64,000 bases of DNA. Source: Gaiellasilicea sp963794385. Its GTDB lineage: Bacteria > Actinomycetota > Thermoleophilia > Gaiellales > Gaiellaceae. Shown in pieces: positions 55,132 to 64,000 of this stretch. Each line of letters opens with the position of its first letter. Within the stretch, counting starts at the first letter, position 1. The notes beneath the pieces were generated by a model. That model saw only the letters and a list, made by a program, of their open reading frames with translations, was not told the DNA's origin and did not search any database. A program made the position numbers and the translations under genes. The stretch covers positions 1 through 64,000 of the forward strand of contig CAWCDT010000014.1 in the NCBI GenBank assembly GCA_963794385.1, given 5' to 3'.

Positions 55132-55524
55132 CTACTCCTCAAAGCGACCCGTGGCGTCACGATCGCGGTCGTATCGTCTCGTGAGCGGAAACGGCGGCAA
55201 CCAGGACTCGCGACGGACGATCCAGAGTTCGTAGCTTGGCCTCAGTTGGTCAGGGGCATCCAGGGATCCTAAGTTCACTTCGATTTCGTCTGCGCTCCGT
55301 GAGAAAACGGAGGAGCCGCAGCGAGGACAGAAAAACCGCCCGGCGTAGTCGCGCGTTTCGCCATCGATCGTCACCGCATCCTGAGGGAACACCGCGGAAG
55401 CGTGAAAAAGGGCCCCATGATGCTTGCGGCAGTCGAGGCAGTGACAAAGGCCGACCCGGTATGGGAGTCCCGACGCCACAATTCGGACGTTGCCGCACAG
55501 GCAACCCCCGGTGAAGCGGTCCAT
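55132..55524 (-). CDS. GFA (glutathione-dependent formaldehyde-activating)/CENP-V family protein
   Basis: 130 residues with the family zinc cysteines: GGCLCGNVR, GLCHCLDCRKHHGALFH and FFCPRCGSSVFSR. Two zinc sites are expected. Despite the name, most members are not shown to act on formaldehyde, and the fold also serves as a generic carbon-sulfur lyase-like scaffold. It lies just downstream of clpB on the same strand, 13 bases from the true clpB stop. Confidence 0.85.
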   Translation of the reverse strand: MDRFTGGCLCGNVRIVASGLPYRVGLCHCLDCRKHHGALFHASAVFPQDAVTIDGETRDYAGRFFCPRCGSSVFSRSADEIEVNLGSLDAPDQLRPSYELWIVRRESWLPPFPLTRRYDRDRDATGRFEE

Positions 55525-55536
55525 GCTGCGTCTCCC

Positions 55537-57996
<2,460 letters not shown>

Positions 57997-57997
<1 letters not shown>

Positions 57998-58362
57998 CAG
58001 TGCCGTGCCTCCGGGTGCCGGGCGCGCTCGTAGACGACCACTTCCCGCCTGTACGACCGGTGCACGTCGCGGATCTGCTCGCGCAGCTCGCGCTCGAGCC
58101 GTTCGGCCCGGGCGCGCTGCTTGCGCAGCTCGTCCTCGAGCCGAAGCACGTGCTCGACGCCGGCCAGGTTCAGACCCAGCTCGGTCGTCAGGCGCTGGAT
58201 CACGCGCAGGCGATCGAGATCCGCATCGGAGTAAAGGCGCGTGCCGCCGGGTGTCCGGCTCGGGCGCACGAGCCCCTTCGTCTCGTACATGCGCAGCGTC
58301 TGCTGGTGCATGCCGACGAGCTCGGCGGCGACAGAGATCATGTACAGCGGCCGGTCGGGCAT
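57997..58362 (-). CDS. hspR: HspR, MerR-family repressor of the dnaK operon
   Basis: 121 residues: a MerR winged helix (YMISVAAELVGMHQQTLRMY, RPSRTPGGTRLYSDADLDRL) and a coiled-coil tail (LRLEDELRKQRARAERLERE). Position in dnaK-grpE-dnaJ-hspR is diagnostic of HspR, which with DnaK as co-repressor represses heat-shock genes in actinobacteria. It overlaps dnaJ and clpB by one base each, so its dose follows the operon. Confidence 0.92.
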
Positions 58363-59396
58363 CAGCCGCCCACCTTCCTCAGCTCCTCGAGCAGCTCGCG
58401 CTCCCGCTTCGACACCTTCTGCGGCACCGTCAGCTTCAGCCGGGCGAGCAGGTCGCCCTTGCCGCCGCCCTTGAGCTTCGGGGCGCCGCGGCCCTTGACC
58501 TTGAGCAGCTTCCCCGGCTGCGAGCCTGCGGGCACCTTGAGCGAGATCGGGCCGTCGGGGGTCGGCACCTCGATCGAGGCACCGAGCGCCGCGTCGGCGT
58601 AGGTGACCGGGACCTCGACGATCAAGTCGGCGCCGCGACGCTCGTAGAGCGGCGACGCGGCGACCCGGGTCACGACCCAGAGGTCGCCCGCCGGCCCGCC
58701 GTTTCGGCCCTGCTCACCCCGGCCCTTCAGACGGATGCGGGTGCCGTCCTTGGCGCCGGCGGGGATCTTCACCTGGAACGTCTTCTGCACTCGCTCGCGG
58801 CCGGAGCCGCGGCACGTCTTGCACGGCTTCTCGACGACAGTGCCGTTGCCGCGGCAGCGCGGGCACGGGTGCGAAAGCGAGAAGAGGCCCTGGGAATCGG
58901 AGACGACGCCGCGGCCGCCGCACTGGGGGCAGACGACCGGCGCGGTCCCGGGCTCGGCGCCCGTGCCGCCGCACGTGTGGCACGCGGTCTCGACCTCGGT
59001 CCGCACCGGGACCTGAAGGCCGGCAAGCGCGTCCTCGAACGAGATGTGGACCTCCGTCTGCAGGTCGGCGCCGCGCTCGGGCTGCGGACTGCGCCGGCCG
59101 AAGCCGCCGCGCCCGCCGAAGATGCCGCCGAAGAGGTCGCCGAGATCGCCCAGGTCGAAATCCTGGAACTGCGGGCCCGCTCCACCGCGCCCGTTCGCCG
59201 TCCCGAAGGCGTCGTACTGCTTGCGCTTCTCGGGGTCGGAGAGGACGTCGTAGGCGCCCTGGATCTCCTTGAACTTCGCCTCGTCTCCCCCACTCGCGTC
59301 GGGATGGTGCTCGCGTGCGAGCTTCCGGTACGCCTTCTTGATCTCGTCTGCGGAGGCGTTCTTGGCGACGCCGAGGGTGTCGTACAGGTTCGTCAT
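58362..59396 (-). CDS. dnaJ: DnaJ co-chaperone
   Basis: 344 residues: J domain with HPD at 31-33, a Gly/Phe region (GGRGGFGRRSPQ), a zinc domain with CHTCGGTGAEPG, CPQCGGRGVV, CPRCRGNGTV and CKTCRGSGRE repeats, then the substrate-binding C-terminal domains. It stimulates DnaK ATPase. ATG 59396 lies five bases after the grpE stop. Confidence 0.95.
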   Translation of the reverse strand: MTNLYDTLGVAKNASADEIKKAYRKLAREHHPDASGGDEAKFKEIQGAYDVLSDPEKRKQYDAFGTANGRGGAGPQFQDFDLGDLGDLFGGIFGGRGGFGRRSPQPERGADLQTEVHISFEDALAGLQVPVRTEVETACHTCGGTGAEPGTAPVVCPQCGGRGVVSDSQGLFSLSHPCPRCRGNGTVVEKPCKTCRGSGRERVQKTFQVKIPAGAKDGTRIRLKGRGEQGRNGGPAGDLWVVTRVAASPLYERRGADLIVEVPVTYADAALGASIEVPTPDGPISLKVPAGSQPGKLLKVKGRGAPKLKGGGKGDLLARLKLTVPQKVSKRERELLEELRKVGG

Positions 59397-59400
59397 CTCG

Positions 59401-59942
59401 TTATTCGGCCACGATCACCCGCGCCGGCCGGAGCACCCTGTCGCCGAGCTTGTAACCCTTCTGGAGCACCTGCAGTACCGAGCCCTCCTCGACGCCCTCG
59501 CCCGGCTGGGCGAGGAGCGCCTCGTGCACGTGCGGGTCGAAGGCGCCGTCCGTATCGATCTCGGAGAGGCCATGCCGTTCCACGAGTCCCACAAGGGAGC
59601 GGTGCACGAGCCGGACGCCCTCCTCGAGCTTCGCCTCCTCGTGCTCGGAAGCGGCCTCGAGCGCCCGCTCGAGGTCGTCGAGCACCGGCAGGAGCTCGTG
59701 CAGCAGCCGCTCGTTCGCGCGCTGGAAGAGCTCGGCCTGCTCGCGCGCGACCCGCTTGCGGTAGTTGTCGAAGTCGGCCGCGAGACGCAGGTACGCGTCG
59801 TCCGGAGCCGGCGCGGATTCCTCCGCCGCCGGCTCCTCGGGCTCCTCCTCCTCGGGCTCCTCCGCCGACGGCTCCTCGACGGGCTCGGGACCTGCTCGTC
59901 CTGCTCGTCCTCGAGGCGCGGCTCGAGCGGCTGGTCGGTCAC
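59401..59942 (-). CDS. grpE: GrpE nucleotide exchange factor with an N-terminal frameshift
   Basis: GTG 59942 (GTGA overlap with dnaK) starts TDQPLEPRLEDEQDEQ. The next frame then continues PEPVEEPSAEEPEEEEPEEP into the helical core (RLAADFDNYRKRVAREQAEL, LLPVLDDLERALEAASEHEE) and beta domain (GAFDPHVHEALLAQPGEGVE, VLQKGYKLGDRVLRPA). A one-base loss in a C run near 59888 explains the break. The acidic disordered N-terminus is typical. It releases ADP from DnaK. Confidence 0.92.
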
Positions 59943-61858
59943 GACGTCTTCGCCTCTTCCTCGTCGATGACCTCGTAGTCCGCATCTTCGACGACCTCCT
60001 CGTCGGCCGTGTCGCCGTCACCGCTGCCGGCCGCCGAGGCCTGCTGCGCCTGCGCGGCCGCCTGGGCGTACATCACTTCGGCCAGCTTCGTCGCCGACTC
60101 GTTCAGCGCCTCGGTCTTGGCGCGGATCTCACCCACGTCGGACGACTCGAGCACGCCTCGCAGCTCCATGATCCGACCGTCGATCGTGGAGGCGTCAGCC
60201 TCGTCGAGCTTGTCGCGGTGCTCTTTGAGCGTCTTCTCGGTCTGGTAGGCGAGCTGCTCGGCGAGGTTGCGCGCGTCGGCGAGCTCGCGCAGCTTGTGCG
60301 CTTCCTCCGCGTGCGCCTCGGCGTCCGAGACCATCCGCTGCACCTCGTCCTCGGAGAGGCCCGAGCCGCCCTCGATCTTGATCTGCTGCTCGTTCCCCGT
60401 CCCGAGGTCCTTGGCGGTGACGTGAATGATCCCGTTCGCGTCGATGTCGAAGCCGACCTCGATCTGCGGCATGCCCCGCGGCGCCGGCGGGATGCCGACG
60501 AGCTGGAACTTGCCGAGCGTCTTGTTGTAGGTCGCCATCTCCGACTCGCCCTGGAGCACGTGGATCTCGACCGACGGCTGATTGTCCTCGGCGGTCGAGA
60601 ATGTTTCCCCTTTGCGGGTCGGGATCGTCGTGTTCCGGTCGATCAGCTTCGTGAAGACGCCGCCCTTCGTCTCGATGCCGAGGCTGAGCGGGGTCACGTC
60701 GAGCAGGAGCACGTCCTTGACCTCGCCCTTGAGCACGCCGGCCTGGATCGCGGCGCCGACCGCGACGACTTCGTCCGGGTTGACGCCCTTGTGCGGCTCC
60801 TTGCCGAGCAGCTCCTTGACCTTGTCCTGGACGGCGGGCATGCGGGTCATGCCGCCGACGAGGACGACATGGTCGATCGCCGACGCCTCGACACCCGCGT
60901 CCGCGAGCGCCTGCTTTGTCGGCCCGACCACGCGTTCGAGCAGGTCGGCCGTGATCTCTCCCAGCTTCGCGCGCGTCAGGGTCAGGTCGAGATGCTTCGG
61001 GCCCTCAGGCGTCGCGGTGACGAACGGCAGGTTGATCTGCGTCGTCATCGTCGAGGAGAGCTCGATCTTGGCCTTCTCGGCCGCCTCGTAGAGCCGCTGC
61101 AGAGCCATCCGGTCGGCGGCGAGGTCGATCCCCTGGTCGCGCTTGAACTCGGCCACCATCCAGTCGACGACGGCCTTGTCGAAGTTGTCGCCGCCGAGGT
61201 GGTTGTCGCCGTTCGTCGCCTTCACCTCGTAGACGCCCTCCTCCGAGAGCTCGAGGATCGAGACGTCGAAGGTGCCGCCGCCGAGGTCGAAGACGAGGAT
61301 CGTCTGGTCCGATCCCTTGTCGAGCCCGTATGCGAGTGCGGCCGCGGTCGGCTCGTTCACGATCCGGAGCACGTTCAGGCCGGCGATCTTGCCGGCGTCC
61401 TTCGTCGCCTCGCGCTGCGCGTTGTTGAAGTAGGCCGGGACGGTGATGACCGCGTCTGTGACAGGCTGGCCGAGGTACGACTCGGCGTCGGCCTTCAGCT
61501 TCTGGAGGATCATCGCGCTGATCTCCTCCGGCGCGTACTCCTTGCCCTCGACCTCGACGCGCGCGTCGCCGTTCTCGCCCTTCGCCACCTCGTAGGGGAC
61601 GATCGTCATCTCCTCGGAGACCTCGTCCCACTTGCGGCCCACGAAGCGCTTGATCGAGAAGATCGTCGCCTGCGGGTTCGTCACCTGCTGTCGCTTTGCG
61701 GGCGCGCCGACGAGCCGCTGCCCGTCCTTTGTGAACGCGACGACGGACGGCGTCGTGCGGCCACCCTCGGCGTTCGGGATCACGGTCGGCTCGCCGCCCT
61801 CGAGCACCGCCATGCAGCTGTTCGTGGTGCCGAGGTCGATTCCGATTGTCTTTGCCAT
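59939..61858 (-). CDS. dnaK: DnaK (Hsp70)
   Basis: 639 residues from ATG 61858, with GGAGGAG at 61868-61874 nine bases upstream. Motifs: AKTIGIDLGTTNSCMAVL, TVPAYFNNAQREATKDAG, VFDLGGGTFDVSIL, VVLVGGMTRMPAVQ, DVTPLSLGIETKGG, and the acidic C-terminal end (VEDADYEVIDEEEA). The ATPase and substrate-binding domains are complete. The longer open frame upstream covers the EamA gene and is a shadow. It leads the heat-shock operon. Confidence 0.97.
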   Translation of the reverse strand: MAKTIGIDLGTTNSCMAVLEGGEPTVIPNAEGGRTTPSVVAFTKDGQRLVGAPAKRQQVTNPQATIFSIKRFVGRKWDEVSEEMTIVPYEVAKGENGDARVEVEGKEYAPEEISAMILQKLKADAESYLGQPVTDAVITVPAYFNNAQREATKDAGKIAGLNVLRIVNEPTAAALAYGLDKGSDQTILVFDLGGGTFDVSILELSEEGVYEVKATNGDNHLGGDNFDKAVVDWMVAEFKRDQGIDLAADRMALQRLYEAAEKAKIELSSTMTTQINLPFVTATPEGPKHLDLTLTRAKLGEITADLLERVVGPTKQALADAGVEASAIDHVVLVGGMTRMPAVQDKVKELLGKEPHKGVNPDEVVAVGAAIQAGVLKGEVKDVLLLDVTPLSLGIETKGGVFTKLIDRNTTIPTRKGETFSTAEDNQPSVEIHVLQGESEMATYNKTLGKFQLVGIPPAPRGMPQIEVGFDIDANGIIHVTAKDLGTGNEQQIKIEGGSGLSEDEVQRMVSDAEAHAEEAHKLRELADARNLAEQLAYQTEKTLKEHRDKLDEADASTIDGRIMELRGVLESSDVGEIRAKTEALNESATKLAEVMYAQAAAQAQQASAAGSGDGDTADEEVVEDADYEVIDEEEAKTS

Positions 61859-61926
61859 GTGTGATGTCTCCTCCGTGCTGATGTCTTGTACGAGAGAAAA
61901 TCTGAGTCGCAGAATATCAGATATCA
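61859..61926 (-). promoter_or_regulatory. dnaK leader, AT-rich probable promoter
   Basis: About 65 bases between the EamA stop and dnaK hold the most AT-rich DNA of the neighbourhood, including ATATCAG/ATATCAG direct repeats near 61914-61925. A TATTCT hexamer on the minus strand is a possible -10. No clear HspR inverted repeat (CTTGAGT-N7-ACTCAAG) is present, although half-like CTTG and GAGT elements occur around 61884-61912. Confidence 0.4.
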
Positions 61927-62772
61927 GCGGAAGACGCCGATAAAGACACCGCCTGCGACGACGAGCGCCGCCCCGCCGACGAGCCGTGGGCCAACAAGCT
62001 CGTGGCGGCGGAGGAAGAGCGCCGAGAGCGCGACGCCCCAGAGCGACTCGGTCGCCACCAGCGGTGAGACGACGGTCACACGACCGCGGTAGTACGCCTC
62101 GAAGAGGCAGACGTAGGAGAGGCCGAAGAGGATCCCGGACGGAACGAAGGTCAGGAGACCGGCAGTCGGAAGCCGCCGGCGCGTGACGAAGAGCCAGACG
62201 GCGACTGTGACACCGCCGGCCAGGAGCGTCGCCGCAGCGGCAAGGGCGGGCTCGACCTCGGTGTCGAGCGAGAGATGCCGGACGAGGTTGTCGCGGACGG
62301 CAAACACGATCGTCGCCGCGAGCGCGAACCCGAGCCCGATCCACTTCACGTGCTCCGGCCGTCCCGGCTCGCGGACGAGCAGGATCCCGCCGACGACGAT
62401 GAGGACCGCGCCGACCAGCACGCCTGCCTTCGCCGGCTCGTCGAGCAGGACCAGCGCGATCGCCACGGAGAAGAGCGGCGCCGTCCCGACTGTCACCGAC
62501 GTTCGCGACGGGCCCGCATCGCGGATCGCGAGCGTGAACAGGACCTGTGAGCACCCGGGCCCGAGCACGCCGGCGAGCAGGAAGGGCCACACGCCCTCGA
62601 GCACGACATCCCCGGCTGCGACGAACGGGATCGTGACCGCCAGAGCGGGGACGATCGTCAGCAGCGCACCCGCTTCGGCGTCCGGCATCCGGGCGAGTGC
62701 GAATCTGATCGCGACCGTCATCGCGCCGAAGAGCGCGGCCGAGGCGAGCGCGAGCACGACCGCATCCACCAC
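61924..62772 (-). CDS. EamA/DMT-superfamily transporter
   Basis: 282 residues with ten predicted transmembrane helices in two EamA repeats (starting VVLALASAALFGAMTVAIRF and VKWIGLGFALAATIVFAV), with ESLWGVALSAL near the end. Exports or imports small metabolites; the substrate is unknown. It reads toward dnaK with its stop 66 bases from the dnaK start. Divergent from the M29 aminopeptidase. Confidence 0.85.
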   Translation of the reverse strand: MVDAVVLALASAALFGAMTVAIRFALARMPDAEAGALLTIVPALAVTIPFVAAGDVVLEGVWPFLLAGVLGPGCSQVLFTLAIRDAGPSRTSVTVGTAPLFSVAIALVLLDEPAKAGVLVGAVLIVVGGILLVREPGRPEHVKWIGLGFALAATIVFAVRDNLVRHLSLDTEVEPALAAAATLLAGGVTVAVWLFVTRRRLPTAGLLTFVPSGILFGLSYVCLFEAYYRGRVTVVSPLVATESLWGVALSALFLRRHELVGPRLVGGAALVVAGGVFIGVFR

Positions 62773-62802
62773 GCGAACCTACAGCGAGTACGATCCGGCG
62801 CC

Positions 62803-63889
62803 GTGAGCCGACCCGCGCATCCCACAGCTGGCCGAGCTGATGGTGAGGCGGTGCCTGGACGTGCAGCCCGGCTGGCAGGTCTCGGTCCGGGCGACGCCGC
62901 TCGCGCGTCCGCTCGTCGAGGAGGTCGCCCGCGCGATCGCCCGCCGGGGCGCCTACTACCTCCCACGGCTCAACTGGGGTCCCGACCGCTTCCGCGTCGA
63001 CCTCCCGTGGGCGCTCGAGGCCCCGCTCGAGCTGCTCGGCGAGCTGCCGCCGATCGAGCGCTACGCGGTCGAGCACGAGGACGCGCGGCTGACGATCCGC
63101 TCCCCGGAGGACGTGCACTCAGGCTCCGAGCTCGACCCGGAACGGCGCCGCCTCCTCCAGCAGGCGATGGCGCCGGCGAGCAAGCGGGCCCGCAGCCTCG
63201 ACGTCCGCTGGGCGATCGTCGAGTACCCCACGCCGGCCGCGGCGGAGCAGGCGGGGATGACGCTCGACGAGTACACCGACTTCGTCTACGACGCCTGCCT
63301 GCTCGACTGGGACGCGGAAGAGGAACGGATGCAGGCGATCAAAGAGCGGTTCGACCGCGGCAGCTCGGTGCGGATCGTCGGCGACGGGACCGACCTCACG
63401 CTCGGGATCCAGGGCCGCGAGGGAGTCGTCTCGGCCGGGTTCCGGAACATGCCTGACGGCGAGGTCTTCTACAGCCCGGTCGAGGACAGCGCCGAGGGCG
63501 TGATCGCCTTCGGCGAATTCCCCGCCGTCTATCTCGGCCATGACGTCTTCGGCGCACGCCTGGCCTTCCGCGGCGGCAGGGTCGTGGAGGCAACCGCGAC
63601 GGAGGGCGAGGAGTTCCTGAAGCAGGTGCTCGCGACGGACGAGGGCGCCAGCCGGCTCGGCGAGCTCGGGCTTGGCTGCAACCCGCGCATCACCCGGTTC
63701 ACGCGCAACGTCCTCTTCGACGAGAAGATCGCCGGCACCGTCCACCTCGCCGTCGGCGCCAGTTACACGTACGCGGGCGGCACGAACGAGAGCGCCGTGC
63801 ACTGGGACATGGTCAAGGACCTCCGCCCCGGCGGCGAACTGCACGTGGACGGCGAGCTCGTCCAGCGCGACGGACGCTGGCTGATCTAG
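62803..63889 (+). CDS. M29-family aminopeptidase (start region possibly frameshifted)
   Basis: From ATG 62840 the protein reads MVRRCLDVQPGWQVSVRATP with the M29 ligands late on: EFPAVYLGHDVF, LGELGLGCNPRI (Glu), TVHLAVGASYTYAGG (His) and ESAVHWDMVKDL (His, Asp). In this frame family-like residues continue upstream (DPRIPQLAEL) to a TGA at 62804-62806, without a start. GTG 62803 with one extra C removed would give M-S-D-P-R-I-P, the usual N-terminus. The metal-dependent aminopeptidase is soluble. Confidence 0.85.
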
Positions 63890-63946
63890 CCGCCGTTGAA
63901 CCGTTCGCGAGGGCGACTGCGAACACGCGTGGCGTAACCACACTCC

Positions 63947-63954
63947 AAAGGAGG
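63947..63954 (+). promoter_or_regulatory. Shine-Dalgarno AAAGGAGG of the terminal gene
   Basis: AAAGGAGG eight bases before ATG 63963, one of the best ribosome-binding sites in the window, supports that start although only 38 bases of the gene are visible. Confidence 0.7.
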
Positions 63955-63962
63955 CTCACGCC

Positions 63963-64000
63963 ATGCACTTCCTTACACGCAGCATCGTCGCCGCGACCGT
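63963..64000 (+). CDS. Start of a probable secreted protein (3' truncated)
   Basis: Twelve codons are visible: MHFLTRSIVAAT. A short basic start leading into hydrophobic residues is consistent with a signal peptide. No family can be named. It is preceded by a strong Shine-Dalgarno sequence and 73 bases of non-coding DNA after the M29 gene. Confidence 0.5.
   Translation, partial: MHFLTRSIVAAT

Noticed and set aside
61859..61926. HspR-associated inverted repeat (HAIR) before dnaK
   Set aside because: CTTG and GAGT fragments occur but not as an inverted CTTGAGT-N7-ACTCAAG; calling it an operator would be over-reading.
59939..63118. 1059-codon frame suggesting DnaK fused to an upstream protein
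   Set aside because: The upstream part is antisense or off-frame shadow of the EamA and M29 genes; DnaK has a proper ATG and Shine-Dalgarno at 61858.

Overview
The window is very GC-rich throughout and densely coded, with most genes overlapping the next by 1 to 4 bases (GTGA, ATGA or TGATG junctions). Gene content and order point to an actinobacterium. A run of core genes on the minus strand (rsmI, metG, tatD, ksgA, ispE, tRNA-Gln, glmU, prs, rplY, pth, mfd, mazG, eno, ftsB/divIC, DUF501) has nearly the same neighbourhood as the Mycobacterium tuberculosis Rv1003-Rv1026 segment, and a dnaK-grpE-dnaJ-hspR-clpB heat-shock cluster follows. A deep-branching class such as Thermoleophilia is my inference from the small-protein families and repeats; nothing here proves it.

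Layout. 0-2.4 kb: 5'-truncated radical SAM enzyme, a NarL-type response regulator with a cytosolic histidine kinase, and a small conserved protein. 2.4-5.2 kb: FAD oxidoreductase, VOC protein, Rho-N-like basic protein, ferredoxin, receiver-like protein. 5.2-13.3 kb: CcdA-CcmH-TlpA thiol redox/cytochrome c module with an L,D-transpeptidase, GDPD phosphodiesterase, a membrane spermidine-synthase-like protein and a GAF-PP2C phosphatase. 13.3-15.5 kb: small membrane proteins, PAP2 phosphatase, and an HTH-receiver fusion. 15.5-26.5 kb: DUF501, FtsB, an in-frame enolase-pyruvate kinase ORF, MazG, a PpiC/PrsA-like lipoprotein, Mfd, GreA, Pth and L25. 26.5-29.6 kb: a small, poorly conserved island with decayed or frameshifted ORFs. 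29.6-39.9 kb: prs, glmU, tRNA-Gln, ispE, ksgA, tatD, metG, an M23 peptidase, rsmI and a ROK kinase. 39.9-51.1 kb: LCP protein, FmdB, GT39-like membrane protein, a pseudouridine-catabolism pair (PsuK/PsuG) with an enolase-like protein, a nucleosidase, and the peptidases PepF and S9. 51.1-55.5 kb: terminator hairpins, a secreted repeat protein, a large LAL-type LuxR regulator, cupin and GFA proteins. 55.5-64 kb: the heat-shock cluster, an EamA transporter, an M29 aminopeptidase and the start of a secreted protein.

Two themes matter for interpretation. First, at least a dozen conserved genes, some essential (metG, grpE, clpB), carry single-base frameshifts. Those I could align fit +/-1 changes in short homopolymers or simple repeats, so most are probably sequencing or assembly indels, and the eno-pyk fusion must be read with that in mind. 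Second, the non-coding signal lies in repeats: two identical 23-bp palindromes (26.5 and 47.3 kb), a four-hairpin array between metG and tatD, a nested palindrome inside the ispE reading frame, and paired hairpins between convergent genes at 51.1-51.4 kb. I saw no CRISPR array, phage genes, insertion sequence or recognisable defence system.
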